From positions 1 through 41,306 of the forward strand of contig JAEWLN010000040.1 of NCBI GenBank assembly GCA_023457535.1: a stretch of DNA of 41,306 bases, written 5' to 3'. The stretch's first letter is position 1. The number at the start of each line of letters is the position of its first letter. The notes under the pieces were generated by a model, which was not told the DNA's origin, searched no databases, and was given only the letters and a program-made list of their open reading frames with translations. Of the stretch, positions 1 to 9,860 are shown one piece after another. The position numbers were made by a program, and so were the translations under genes. The stretch is from Bacteroidota bacterium. GTDB lineage: Bacteria; Bacteroidota; Bacteroidia; Flavobacteriales; Flavobacteriaceae.

Positions 1-3000
1 GTAGGATGTAGCCAATCGGCGGCGGACTTCAACTCCGATTTTTCCCTGTTTAAAAAATACCTGACCAGCTTTACTTCAGGGGTAGTCCCGTCGCGATCGG
101 ACATTCGCGTGGTGCTCGCGTTTTCCAAAAAACAATGGAAGCCCAATGAGGTGCTCGACGACGATCTGTTCAGGATTTCGCCCTCGGTGGACGGAAAAGT
201 CATTGCGCTTTCGGGCAACACGGTCGCATTTGTTCCCGATAAGAAACTCGATCAGAACACCCGGTATCAGGTTACGTTCCGGCTCTCGGAGGTTGTCGAA
301 GTGCCTGAATCCTTGCGCGATTTCAATTTCACGGTCCAGACGATCAAACAGGACTTTGTCATCGCGACCCAGGACGTGCAGTCGCACAGCAAAGATTTCC
401 AGTATTTGAATTGCATGCTTAAATCGGCCGACGAACTCGACATCACATCGGCGCGGAAACTTGTGTCGGCTTCGCAAATGGGGCGCGCGCTCAAAGTGAA
501 ATTTGACAAGGCCAACAGCACGGGAACGGAATTCCGGTTTGTGGTCGACAGCATCCGGCGCGAGGCGGGGGACACGCAATTGGAAATTGTTTACGACGGC
601 CGCAACCTCGGCATCGACCAAAAAGGCGTCATCAAATTTCCGGTCGCGGGCAAATCGGGTTTCAAAATTATCGGTGTGGACGTGCCCGATAACAGCAACC
701 AGACGCTGCTGATCAATTTTTCCGATCCGCTGCGCAAAGGACAGCAATTCGACGGACTCATCGCGATGGAATCGGCAGCCAATCTCAAATTTGCGACCCA
801 GGGCAATGTACTTAAAGTTTTTTTCGACCAACCGCTAAAGGGCGATTTGCTGCTCGAGGTTTTTGAAGGCATTGAAAGCCAGGACGGTTTCAAAATGAAG
901 AAAAGTTTTGCGACCAAAGTGGCTTTCGACCAGATCAAGCCCAATGTCCGGCTTGTGCGCAGCGGAACGATCCTGCCCGGTTCGAGCAATCTCAAGCTCC
1001 ATTTCGAGGCCGTTAACCTGCGCGCCGTTGACGTGAAAATCTACAAAATCTACAAAAATAACGTCCTTCAGTTTTTGCAGGAAAACCAGCTCAACGGATC
1101 GCAAAACCTGCGGCAGGTGTCCCAGCCGATTGCGCGTCGGGTGATCGATCTGCAATCCAATACGCTCATCAAATTGGACAAGTGGAACACCTTTGCGCTG
1201 GATCTGGCCAAAATCATCACGCCGGATCCCGGTGCGATTTACCGCGTGGAATTTGAATTCCGCAAAAAATATTCGCTTTATGAATGTGCGTGGTCCGAGC
1301 CCGACGAAAATGCCGGAGATCCGGAAGAACCGGACGAGAACGACGTCAATTACAGCAACAGCGGCTACGACGATTACTATTACGACGATTACCAGTGGCG
1401 CGAAAGCCAGGACGCGTGTACCAATTCGTATTACTACAATACCAAGGTAGCAACCAATGTCCTTGCGTCGGATTTGGGCGTGATTGCCAAGCGCGGCGAT
1501 AACAAATCGTATTTTTTTGCGGTGAACCATTTGTTGACCACTGAACCTGTCGGCGGTGCCCGGATCGATCTTTACAGTTTCCAGCAGCAAAAACTCGCCT
1601 CTGTCAGAACGGACGCCTCGGGGACGGCTTATGTCAAGCTCGACAAATTCGCTTATTTCGCAATCGTGTCCCAGGGCAAAAACACGACGTATATGAAGCT
1701 TGACGACGGTTATTCGCTGTCGGTTTCAAACTTTGACGTATCGGGCGAAACACTCCAAAAAGGGCTCAAAGGCTATATTTACGGCGAGCGTGGCGTGTGG
1801 CGTCCCGGCGATGATTTGTACCTGTCGTTCATCCTCAACGATGCGGCCAATAAACTGCCGCCGTCGCATCCGATCAAATTCCGGCTCAACGATCCAACCG
1901 GTAAGACCACTTATCAAAAAATCGTCAAAGCCAACGCCATCAACCACTATGCATTCGTAGTTCCTACCGATCCCGACGCACCTACGGGCAACTGGGAAGC
2001 GATGGTCAGCCTTGGAGGGGCGCGCTTTTACAAAAGCATCAAGATCGAAACGATCAAACCCAACCGGTTACGGATCAGAAATTCGTTCGACAAACTGGTG
2101 CTTGCCTCGGGTAGTCCGAATACCGTTTCGCTGGACGTCGCCTGGCTGCACGGCGCGGTGGCCAAAAACCTCAAGGCGGAAGTCACGGCCAAATTCTCGC
2201 CGCAAACCACAACGTTCAAAAGTTTTCCGAAATATGCGTTCGACGATTTGGTGCGCCAGTTCAGCACCGAGGAGGTCAGTATTTTCTCCGGACGCGTCGA
2301 TGCAAACGGCCACGCGTCGGTTTCGATCGATCCGCAATTGCAGGGTCGTTCCCCAGGGATGCTCAAGGCCGCGTTTGTGACAAAGGTTTACGATGAAGGC
2401 GGCGTTTTTTCTACCGTTGTGGCCACGGCGACCTATTCGCCTTACCGCACTTATGTCGGCATCAAGTCGCCCGAGCCCAATAAATATGGCATGCTTGAAA
2501 CGCGCCAAATGAACCGTTTCGATATTGCATCGGTCGATGAAGCAGGCAGGCCCAAACCTGTGCGCGGTCTTGAGGTCAATGTCTACAAAGTGGAATGGCG
2601 CTGGTGGTGGGATGCCTCGCAGGACGATTTGTCGAACTACAACGCCGCACATTCCACCATGCCGTTTAAGCGTTTTGTGGTCAACACCGATGCCTCGGGC
2701 CGCGCCTCGGTACAATTCGCTGCCACCGACGATCAATGGGGCCGATACATGGTACGCGTGTCCGATCCTGCAGGCGGTCATGCCGCGGCACAAACCGTAC
2801 TGATCGACTGGCCGTATTGGTCTGGCAAAACGCGCAACACAGACGCTTCATCGGCGAACATGCTTGTGTTTTCCACCGATAAAAAGGAATATGCCGTGGG
2901 GGAAACGGCCAAGATTTCCTTTCCGTCGGGCGAAGGCGGCCGTGCGTTGGTATCGATTGAAAACGGTACGCGTGTGATCCGGGCGCTGTGGGTCAAAACG

Positions 3001-5454
3001 CTGCAGGGTGAAACGCGCATCGACGTACCGGTAACGGCTGAAATGGCGCCCAACGTATATTTCAACATCAGTTTGCTGCAACCGCATGCAACGACGAAAA
3101 ACGATGCGCCTATTCGCATGTATGGCATCGTCCCGATTGAAGTGGTCGATAAAAATACCAAATTACAGCCGCAAGTCACCATGCCCGACGTACTCAGACC
3201 CGAGCAGCCGTTTGCGGTGAAGGTCAGTGAAAAATCCGAGCGGCGCATGAGTTATACCATCGCTATTGTCGACGAAGGATTGCTTGATTTAACGCGTTTC
3301 AAAACGCCGGATGCGTGGGGCAGCTTTTACGCCCGCGAAGCGTTAGGGGTCAAAACGTGGGATATTTATGACGATGTCATTGGGGCGTACGGCGGAAAAA
3401 TAAACCAGATTTTCGCCATTGGCGGCGATGAGCACCTTGGCGGCGGAAAAGCCAAAAAAGCCAACCGGTTCAAGCCTGTCGTCATTTATCTGGGCCCGTT
3501 CACGCTTGAAAAAGGACAGTCGAAAACCCATCAGGTCAAGCTGCCCAAATATGTTGGGTCCGTGCGTACGATGGTTGTGGCCGCCGATGCACAATCCGGC
3601 GCGTATGGAAATGCCGAAAAGGCTACGCCGGTCAAAAGCCCGTTGATGGTACTGGCATCTGTGCCGCGCAAAATCTCGCCGTCCGAACAGGTGACGATCC
3701 CCGTTACGGTTTTCGCAATGGAACCCAACATCAAAACAGTCAGCGTGCAACTCAAAACCAGCAGCGGATTGCGCGTGGTGGGCAGCCATTCGCAAACCCT
3801 TACGTTTTCGCGTCCCGATGAACAGCTGGCGTATTTTAAACTCGCCGTCGGGCAGACCGGCATTGGGAAAATCCACGTTGTTGCGTCGTCCGGCACCCAC
3901 AAATCGGGCTATGATGTAGAAATCGATTGCGTCAATCCGAATCCGGTCACGCATACGTTCAAAGATGTGGTTCTCGAACCGAACAGTTCCAAAACCCTCT
4001 CGTGGTCGGCCTTTGGCGTAGCCGGTAGCAACAGCGCCAAAATCGAAGTGTCGTCGGTCCCTACCATGGACATCAACCGCAGGATGCAATACCTGATCAG
4101 TTATCCGCACGGTTGTGTCGAGCAAACGACGTCCGGCGTTTTTCCGCAATTGTTTTTGTCCGATGTGGCCGATATCACCACCCAGCGGCAGGCGCAAATC
4201 CAACAAAATGTCTCGGCCGGCATCCAGCGTCTGGGCGGATTTCAATTGGCCAACGGCGGTTTTGTATATTGGCCGGGCGCTTCCCACGCCGACGATTGGG
4301 GCACCTCCTACGCTGGCCACTTTTTGATCGAAGCCGAGAAAAAAGGGTATGTGCTTCCGGCCGGCTGCAAATCCAGGTGGCTGGCCTACCAGCAAAAAGA
4401 GGCGCGTACCTGGCGCTATTATCCGCAATACGGCAATGATCTGGCGCAGGCGTACCGATTGTATACCCTTGCATTGGCCGGTTCAGCCGATTTGCCGTCG
4501 ATGAACCGACTGCGCGAGACCTCGGGGATATCCAATGAGAGCCAATTGCGGCTCGCCGCTGCCTATGCGCTCGCAGGACAAAAATCGGCCGGGGAATTGT
4601 TGCTCGGCAAGACCGTTATCGATGCTGAAGACCGTGCGGCGGACACATACCGCTATTTTGGTTCGCCGGACCGAAACCGCGCGATGGCACTGGAGACGTT
4701 GCTGTTGCTCGGACAAAAACAACGCGCATTCCAAACCGCGATCACCCTTGCCAGAAACATGGCCTCAAGTCAATGGATGAGCACCCAAACGACCGCTTAT
4801 GCCTTGTACGCCATGTCCAAATTTGCCCAGTCGAGCGGCGCCAAAGGCATTGACATCACCTATACGAAAGCGGGTAAAGCAGTCCAGGTCTCGACCGGAA
4901 AAACCATTGCAGACCGCAGCTTGGCCATAACGCCTGGAAACAACAGCGTGTCGGTGCGCAACAACAAAAACAACACAGTGTATGTGCGCGTACTTCAGTC
5001 CGGGATTTTGCCGGTGGGGCAGGAGCAACCATTGCAGAATAATTTGTCGGCCGGCGTGGTATACAAAGACCGCAAAGGCCAGCCTGTGGACGTCAGGCGG
5101 ATGCCACAGGGAACTGAGTTTATTGCCGAAATAACGGTCAGAAACCAACGCAACGAACGCGTGCAAAATGTAGCGCTGTCGCAAATTTTGCCGTCGGGAT
5201 TTGAAATTGTCAATACGCGGTTTACCGATTATGGCGATGCGGTCAATAATTCCGCCGATTATATCGACATCCGGGACGATCGCGCGAATTTTTATTTTGC
5301 GCTCAAATCCAATGAAGTCAAGACGTTCCGCGTGCTGCTCAACGCAACTTATCTCGGGACGTATTATTTGCCGGGACTGCAGTGCGAGGCGATGTACGAC
5401 CATTCGTTTTTAGCGCGCACCAAAGGCCAATGGGTGGAAGTAGTCAAACCATAA
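1..5454 (+). CDS. Bacterial alpha-2-macroglobulin lipoprotein (5' end outside window)
   Basis: The reading frame is open from the first base, so the gene starts upstream; 1817 codons are visible. The first codons read V-G-C-S, which looks like the end of a lipobox, so the mature protein probably begins at the Cys at codon 3 and is membrane-anchored. Codon 1372 (nt 4114-4125) starts C-V-E-Q, the thioester motif that lets macroglobulins trap proteases covalently. A G-V-W-R-P-G-D motif lies near codons 595-602, and an A2M-type region lies around codons 1160-1240. The part after the thioester (G-G-F near 1414, G-T-S-Y-A near 1435) fits the helical thioester domain. An acidic, Tyr-rich insertion lies at about codons 430-480. 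It abuts a PBP1C gene, the known partner in the E. coli YfhM-PbpC pair. Known for the family: periplasmic protease trap. Inferred here: the same role. No promoter can be seen. Confidence 0.93.
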   Translation, partial: VGCSQSAADFNSDFSLFKKYLTSFTSGVVPSRSDIRVVLAFSKKQWKPNEVLDDDLFRISPSVDGKVIALSGNTVAFVPDKKLDQNTRYQVTFRLSEVVEVPESLRDFNFTVQTIKQDFVIATQDVQSHSKDFQYLNCMLKSADELDITSARKLVSASQMGRALKVKFDKANSTGTEFRFVVDSIRREAGDTQLEIVYDGRNLGIDQKGVIKFPVAGKSGFKIIGVDVPDNSNQTLLINFSDPLRKGQQFDGLIAMESAANLKFATQGNVLKVFFDQPLKGDLLLEVFEGIESQDGFKMKKSFATKVAFDQIKPNVRLVRSGTILPGSSNLKLHFEAVNLRAVDVKIYKIYKNNVLQFLQENQLNGSQNLRQVSQPIARRVIDLQSNTLIKLDKWNTFALDLAKIITPDPGAIYRVEFEFRKKYSLYECAWSEPDENAGDPEEPDENDVNYSNSGYDDYYYDDYQWRESQDACTNSYYYNTKVATNVLASDLGVIAKRGDNKSYFFAVNHLLTTEPVGGARIDLYSFQQQKLASVRTDASGTAYVKLDKFAYFAIVSQGKNTTYMKLDDGYSLSVSNFDVSGETLQKGLKGYIYGERGVWRPGDDLYLSFILNDAANKLPPSHPIKFRLNDPTGKTTYQKIVKANAINHYAFVVPTDPDAPTGNWEAMVSLGGARFYKSIKIETIKPNRLRIRNSFDKLVLASGSPNTVSLDVAWLHGAVAKNLKAEVTAKFSPQTTTFKSFPKYAFDDLVRQFSTEEVSIFSGRVDANGHASVSIDPQLQGRSPGMLKAAFVTKVYDEGGVFSTVVATATYSPYRTYVGIKSPEPNKYGMLETRQMNRFDIASVDEAGRPKPVRGLEVNVYKVEWRWWWDASQDDLSNYNAAHSTMPFKRFVVNTDASGRASVQFAATDDQWGRYMVRVSDPAGGHAAAQTVLIDWPYWSGKTRNTDASSANMLVFSTDKKEYAVGETAKISFPSGEGGRALVSIENGTRVIRALWVKTLQGETRIDVPVTAEMAPNVYFNISLLQPHATTKNDAPIRMYGIVPIEVVDKNTKLQPQVTMPDVLRPEQPFAVKVSEKSERRMSYTIAIVDEGLLDLTRFKTPDAWGSFYAREALGVKTWDIYDDVIGAYGGKINQIFAIGGDEHLGGGKAKKANRFKPVVIYLGPFTLEKGQSKTHQVKLPKYVGSVRTMVVAADAQSGAYGNAEKATPVKSPLMVLASVPRKISPSEQVTIPVTVFAMEPNIKTVSVQLKTSSGLRVVGSHSQTLTFSRPDEQLAYFKLAVGQTGIGKIHVVASSGTHKSGYDVEIDCVNPNPVTHTFKDVVLEPNSSKTLSWSAFGVAGSNSAKIEVSSVPTMDINRRMQYLISYPHGCVEQTTSGVFPQLFLSDVADITTQRQAQIQQNVSAGIQRLGGFQLANGGFVYWPGASHADDWGTSYAGHFLIEAEKKGYVLPAGCKSRWLAYQQKEARTWRYYPQYGNDLAQAYRLYTLALAGSADLPSMNRLRETSGISNESQLRLAAAYALAGQKSAGELLLGKTVIDAEDRAADTYRYFGSPDRNRAMALETLLLLGQKQRAFQTAITLARNMASSQWMSTQTTAYALYAMSKFAQSSGAKGIDITYTKAGKAVQVSTGKTIADRSLAITPGNNSVSVRNNKNNTVYVRVLQSGILPVGQEQPLQNNLSAGVVYKDRKGQPVDVRRMPQGTEFIAEITVRNQRNERVQNVALSQILPSGFEIVNTRFTDYGDAVNNSADYIDIRDDRANFYFALKSNEVKTFRVLLNATYLGTYYLPGLQCEAMYDHSFLARTKGQWVEVVKP

Positions 5455-7881
5455 TTGAAAACCGGACCCGACCGAAGGGTTCCGATAAAAAAGCACATTT
5501 TGCGGCTCGAAAAAACTAAAGTGGCGTCATGGGGCGCGCGTTTGGTACGTTGGGTAAAAACGCACAAACTCAAAAGCGGGCTACTGATTGTAGTGCTCGT
5601 GGCCTATTATTTTTGTTTGCCGCGCCAATTGTTCTACGATCCTTATGCGTCGGTCATCGAAGCAGCCGATGGCGAACTGCTGGGGGCAAAGATCGCGCGC
5701 GACGGTCAATGGCGGTTCCCGGCGCAGGATTCCGTGCCGCAGAAATTTGCGCAATGCGTGATCGCGTTTGAAGACCGGCATTTTTACCGGCATCCCGGGA
5801 TCAATCCGGTGGCGATGGCAGCAGCGTTCAGGCAAAACCAGGCCGCGGGCCGTATAATGCGCGGCGGCAGTACGATCACACAACAGGTGATCCGCCTTTC
5901 TCGTGGGCAGCGCGAGCGGACCTATTGGGAGAAAATGATAGAAGTTGTTCTGGCAACGCGGCTTGAATGGCGGCATTCCAAAACCCAAATTCTATCGCTG
6001 TACGCGGCCCATGCGCCGTATGGAGGCAACGTTGTGGGACTCGGGATGGCGTCGTGGCGGTATTTTGGCGTGCAGCCGCACCAATTGTCGTGGGCCGAAA
6101 GCGCTGTTTTGGCCGTGCTTCCCAATGCACCCGCGCTGATTTATCCAGGCAGAAACCAACAACTGTTACTGGAAAAGCGCAACCGCCTTTTGCTGCGATT
6201 GTATCGTGCCGGTAGGATCGATGGCCCGACGTATCAGCTCGCCATTGCAGAGCCGCTGCCGCAAAAGCCGTTCGCGCTGCCTCAAACTGCGCCCCATTTG
6301 CTTGAGCGCATCGCCCGAACGCACCAGGGCCGTCGCATCAAAACGACGGTGGATGCCGCGCTCCAGCATCGCGTAAACCAATTGGCGCGCTATTACCACA
6401 GCCAATACCGGCAAAACCAAGTGCACAATCTGGCCGTGCTGGTCGTCGATATCCGGAACCGCGACATTATCGCCTATGTGGGCAACGCACCCACGGACGC
6501 CGACCACCAGAAGGACGTAGACATCATTACCGCGCCGCGCAGCACCGGCAGTATCTTAAAACCGTTTTTGTATGCGGCCATGCTAGACCAGGGCGAATTG
6601 CTTCCAAATACACTTGTGCCTGATGTGCCGACGCAGATCTCGGGTTACAAACCAGAGAATTTTAACCTGACCTTTGACGGAGCGGTACCGGCGCATCGGG
6701 CGTTGGCGCGTTCGTTGAACATTCCGTCGGTGTTGATGCTTCAGGATTTTGGCGTGGAGAAATTTTATGAGGAATTGCGCCGGTATAAGCTGCGCGACAT
6801 CAACCAAGCCGCGGATCACTATGGACTGTCGCTGATCCTGGGCGGCGCGGAAAGCAATTTGTGGGATTTGTGCCGGACGTATGCCGCGTGGTCTTCAACA
6901 GTGGGCTATTTCAATGCACACCAGGGCCGATACCGCACACGCGAACTGGCCGATCTCAATTACGTGCACGATTTTAAAACCAATTTTGGCCAGCCATCGT
7001 TCGAAAAGCCATTGTTGGGCGCCGGAAGCATTTACCTGGCGTTTAAGGCCATGGAAGAGGTCAACCGGCCCGACGGCGATCAGGCGTGGAAATTCTACGA
7101 CAGCGCGCTCAGGATCGCGTGGAAAACCGGGACAAGCTTTGGCAACCGCGACGCGTGGGCAATCGGGGCCAATTCGCGCTATGTGGTGGGCGTGTGGGTA
7201 GGCAATGCCACAGGCGAGGGCAGGCCCGAACTGACGGGCGTTTCGAGCGCCGCCCCTTTGCTGTTTGACGTATTCCGGCTTTTGCCCAAAAAGCCTTGGT
7301 TCGCCGAGCCACTCAACGATCTGGAGACGGTGCAGGTTTGTGCACAAAGTGGTTATCTGGCCAAGGAAGATTGCCCGGCCGTGGCGCAACTCGTACCGCC
7401 CAAAGGAGCTGCGACGCGCGCGTGCCCTTATCATCGGACGATTCATCTTGACAAGACAGGGCAATACCGTGTGGACAGTAATTGCGAGGCTGTGGCCAAT
7501 ATGGTTGCCAAAAGCTGGTTTGTGCTGCCGCCTGTGATGGAATGGTATTACAAGTCGCAGCATTTAGATTACCGGCCGCTTCCGCCTTGGCGACCTGACT
7601 GCGGGGTTGGGGTTGCGGCCATGGATTTCATTTATCCAAAGGCGGGCACGAAAATATACCTGACGCGCAATTTGGACTCCGATTTACAACCGGTGGTGCT
7701 CAAGGTGGCGCATCCGCAGCGCGAAAAGAAGCTGTTCTGGTATGTGGATGATGTGTACAAAGGCGTCACGCAGACGTTTCACGATATGGCCATTGCGCCG
7801 GTGTCCGGGATGCACTGGGTGACGGTAGTCGATGAGGACGGCAATGAGATTCGCCGGCGTGTGGAAATTGTGCGCGAATAA
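5455..7881 (+). CDS. pbpC: Penicillin-binding protein 1C (bifunctional peptidoglycan synthase)
   Basis: Polymerises and cross-links peptidoglycan in the periplasm. From the TTG at 5455 there are 808 residues: a membrane segment at about 40-56; a GT51 glycosyltransferase domain with E-D-R-H-F at 106-110 and G-G-S-T-I-T-Q-Q at 137-144; a transpeptidase domain with S-I-L-K at 366-369, S-L-N at 420-422 and K-T-G at 557-559; and a C-terminal domain at about 710-806 of the kind found in PBP1C. All three active-site motifs are present. The TTG follows the macroglobulin stop codon with no base between, which suggests translational coupling. A GTG at 5521 would give a shorter cytoplasmic tail, so the exact start is uncertain. 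A shared terminator at 8013-8045 ends the operon. Confidence 0.93.
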   Translation: MKTGPDRRVPIKKHILRLEKTKVASWGARLVRWVKTHKLKSGLLIVVLVAYYFCLPRQLFYDPYASVIEAADGELLGAKIARDGQWRFPAQDSVPQKFAQCVIAFEDRHFYRHPGINPVAMAAAFRQNQAAGRIMRGGSTITQQVIRLSRGQRERTYWEKMIEVVLATRLEWRHSKTQILSLYAAHAPYGGNVVGLGMASWRYFGVQPHQLSWAESAVLAVLPNAPALIYPGRNQQLLLEKRNRLLLRLYRAGRIDGPTYQLAIAEPLPQKPFALPQTAPHLLERIARTHQGRRIKTTVDAALQHRVNQLARYYHSQYRQNQVHNLAVLVVDIRNRDIIAYVGNAPTDADHQKDVDIITAPRSTGSILKPFLYAAMLDQGELLPNTLVPDVPTQISGYKPENFNLTFDGAVPAHRALARSLNIPSVLMLQDFGVEKFYEELRRYKLRDINQAADHYGLSLILGGAESNLWDLCRTYAAWSSTVGYFNAHQGRYRTRELADLNYVHDFKTNFGQPSFEKPLLGAGSIYLAFKAMEEVNRPDGDQAWKFYDSALRIAWKTGTSFGNRDAWAIGANSRYVVGVWVGNATGEGRPELTGVSSAAPLLFDVFRLLPKKPWFAEPLNDLETVQVCAQSGYLAKEDCPAVAQLVPPKGAATRACPYHRTIHLDKTGQYRVDSNCEAVANMVAKSWFVLPPVMEWYYKSQHLDYRPLPPWRPDCGVGVAAMDFIYPKAGTKIYLTRNLDSDLQPVVLKVAHPQREKKLFWYVDDVYKGVTQTFHDMAIAPVSGMHWVTVVDEDGNEIRRRVEIVRE

Positions 7882-7905
7882 ACGGCGGATGGGATGCTTA
7901 CGCCC

Positions 7906-8001
7906 GCGTGAGGGATCGAGGCAGGCACCGCGTGCAGCCGAGAGCCCGACGGCGCTCCAGAGGTGCAACGGTATACGCGGGGTTGCTGCGCCGGCACGCC
8001 C
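7906..8001 (+). repeat. Dispersed structured repeat, copy A
   Basis: Shares its left arm (GCGTGAGsGAT) and right arm (TGCGCCGGCACGCCC, identical over 15 nt) with copies B (19260-19387) and C (21496-21620, minus). The centre is shorter here. A small hairpin GCAC/GTGC (7925-7928 with 7932-7935) sits where the other copies carry longer stems. It lies between the pbpC stop codon and the terminator. Confidence 0.7.
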
Positions 8002-8012
8002 TAAAAGCGCAT

Positions 8013-8045
8013 AAAAAAACCGCCCTTCATCCCGAAAGGCGGTTT
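8013..8045. terminator. Bidirectional terminator between pbpC and rng
   Basis: An 8-bp stem, AAACCGCC (8017-8024) with GGCGGTTT (8038-8045), has an A run before it (T run on the minus strand) and a T-rich stretch after it. It sits between two convergent genes and can serve both. Confidence 0.85.
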
Positions 8046-8049
8046 CTTA

Positions 8050-9597
8050 TTATTCCTTGATGACGTTTCCTTTGTCGTCATAAAAGTGGTATTCCAAATA
8101 CGTGTAAGCGTCACGTGGTATGATTTTCACCCATTTCCGATGCTCGAGCAGCCATTTCGAGCGTGGAGACGGAAACCCTTTACTGAGGTAGGCAGCCACA
8201 AACGGATGCGCATTGAGCACGACTTTTTTGTGGATTTTGAGAATGCGTTCCAGGTCCTGGTTGATCTTGTCGACAATCTGGATGGGCGCTTCAATTTCGC
8301 CGTTGCCGTTGTTGGGATCTTCCTCTCTGGTTTTGATGTTGACCTCCGGGCGTACCCGTTGGCGTGTGATCTGCACGAGGCCGAATTTGCTCGGGGGCAG
8401 GATCTTGTGTTTGGCTTTGTCGTCGCTCATTTCGTCGCGAAGCTTGTCGAACAGTACCTTGCGATTGTCCGGATTGGACATGTCGATGAAATCGATGACA
8501 ATAATCCCGCCCATGTCGCGCAAACGCAATTGTCTGGCGATTTCAGCGGCGGCGATCAGGTTGACCTCAAGGGCGGTATCTTCCTGGTTGGAAGCTTTGT
8601 TGGACCGGTTTCCGGAGTTGACGTCGATCACGTGGAGCGCTTCTGTATGCTCGATGATCAGATAGGCGCCGCGGCTCATGGAGACGGTTTTTCCGAAGGA
8701 GGTTTTGATTTGTCGTTCGATGTGGTACTTTTCAAAGATCGGCACGTCACGTGACTGATAGAACTTGACGATCGATTGTTTGGTAGGGGCGATCTCCATG
8801 AGATAGTCCTTGGTTTGGTAAAACAACTCCTCATCATCGATGTGGATCCCGGTGAAGGAATCGTTGAACACGTCGCGCAGGATCGAAGAAGCGCGGTTGA
8901 GCTCTCCTAAGACCTTGGACGGATGGTGGGCAGTTGGTAATTTTTTGCACATTGCAGTCCACCTTGATAGCAGGTTCTGCAAGTCTTTTTCTAATTCGGC
9001 TGTTGATTTTCCTTCGGCCACCGTGCGTACGATGATGCCGAAACCTTTCGGTCTGATGGCCTGGACAAGTTTTTTGAGCCGGTCTTTTTCTTCGCGCGAT
9101 TCGATTTTTTGCGAAACCGAAGTACGGTCCGAGAACGGAACCAGAACGATAAAACGACCGGCCAGCGACAGCTCCGATGAGATGCGGGGGCCTTTGGTCG
9201 AAATGGGTTCTTTGACTACTTGTACCAGAACGGATTGATTGGCGGTAAGCACATCTGCTATAATGCCGTTTTTGTCAATCTCCTTTTCGAACTGAAAGTT
9301 TTTGAGGGTGAAATCTTTTAATTTACCTGCGCTTACAAGTTTTAAGAATTTCAGTTGGGAAGATAAGTTAGGGCCCAGATCGTGGTAGTGCAAAAACGCG
9401 TCTTTTTCAAAGCCAACGTTTACAAATGCCGCATTAAGCCCGGCGACCGGCTTGCGGATCTTCGCAATGAAGATGTCGCCCACCGAGAAATCGCTTTTGT
9501 GCTCTTCTTCCTTGTGCAATTCTATTAGTTTTCCATCTTTTAATAAGGCAAAATCTACGGCTCCGGAACTTGATCTGATGATTAACTCTTTATTCAC
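8050..9597 (-). CDS. rng: Ribonuclease G/E family endoribonuclease
   Basis: Single-strand-specific endoribonuclease of rRNA maturation and mRNA decay, in the cytoplasm. The 515-residue protein opens with an S1-like RNA-binding domain (about residues 35-130). The catalytic core contains the D-V-N-S-G motif (Asp325) and the D-F-I-D motif (Asp369, Asp372), the expected Mg-binding acidic residues. The Cys pair of the zinc link (CPxC) that follows the core in E. coli RNase E and G is absent: the equivalent stretch is rich in Glu, Asn and Pro, and I saw no Cys there. From memory this is typical of flavobacterial homologues. The start is GTG at 9597. No clear -7 element was found upstream, only a GTCGAAA repeat run at 9623-9650. 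It converges on pbpC and shares its terminator. Confidence 0.93.
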   Translation of the reverse strand: MNKELIIRSSSGAVDFALLKDGKLIELHKEEEHKSDFSVGDIFIAKIRKPVAGLNAAFVNVGFEKDAFLHYHDLGPNLSSQLKFLKLVSAGKLKDFTLKNFQFEKEIDKNGIIADVLTANQSVLVQVVKEPISTKGPRISSELSLAGRFIVLVPFSDRTSVSQKIESREEKDRLKKLVQAIRPKGFGIIVRTVAEGKSTAELEKDLQNLLSRWTAMCKKLPTAHHPSKVLGELNRASSILRDVFNDSFTGIHIDDEELFYQTKDYLMEIAPTKQSIVKFYQSRDVPIFEKYHIERQIKTSFGKTVSMSRGAYLIIEHTEALHVIDVNSGNRSNKASNQEDTALEVNLIAAAEIARQLRLRDMGGIIVIDFIDMSNPDNRKVLFDKLRDEMSDDKAKHKILPPSKFGLVQITRQRVRPEVNIKTREEDPNNGNGEIEAPIQIVDKINQDLERILKIHKKVVLNAHPFVAAYLSKGFPSPRSKWLLEHRKWVKIIPRDAYTYLEYHFYDDKGNVIKE

Positions 9598-9622
9598 AGC
9601 GTAAATTTTTATCCGGACTTTA

Positions 9623-9650
9623 GTCGAAAGTCGAAAGTCGAAAGTCGAAC
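9623..9650. repeat. Heptanucleotide tandem repeat (GTCGAAA x3 plus GTCGAAC)
   Basis: Four consecutive 7-bp units lie 26 bp upstream of the rng start codon. The same unit family fills much of 18867-19210. Confidence 0.9.
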
Positions 9651-9828
9651 GAGCCGAACCGAAGTCCTTTCGTCAAACCTTTTCGTTCCTATCTTTAGAC
9701 CGGAGGCTGGATGGATTAAACAATATTTACAGGTATTTTGTACCCGGTGGAAACCGTCGTTGAACGTGCCTTGCCTTTCGGCTTGATGACGTTATGGCTT
9801 TCGACTGATTCCCGATTTCAATGAACGT

Positions 9829-9860
9829 TTAAAAAAGAAAAAAGTAGTTTACACTACTTT
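9829..9860 (-). terminator. Terminator of the hup operon
   Basis: A 7-bp stem, AAAGTAG (9841-9847) with CTACTTT (9854-9860), is followed on the minus strand by a T-rich run (plus-strand A run 9829-9840). The stem overlaps the stop codon of the 30-residue gene. Confidence 0.75.

Noticed and set aside
3343..4428. A 361-codon open frame on the minus strand inside the macroglobulin gene
   Set aside because: It overlaps a gene with clear family motifs, and its product has the His/Arg/Asp-rich look of a shadow frame.
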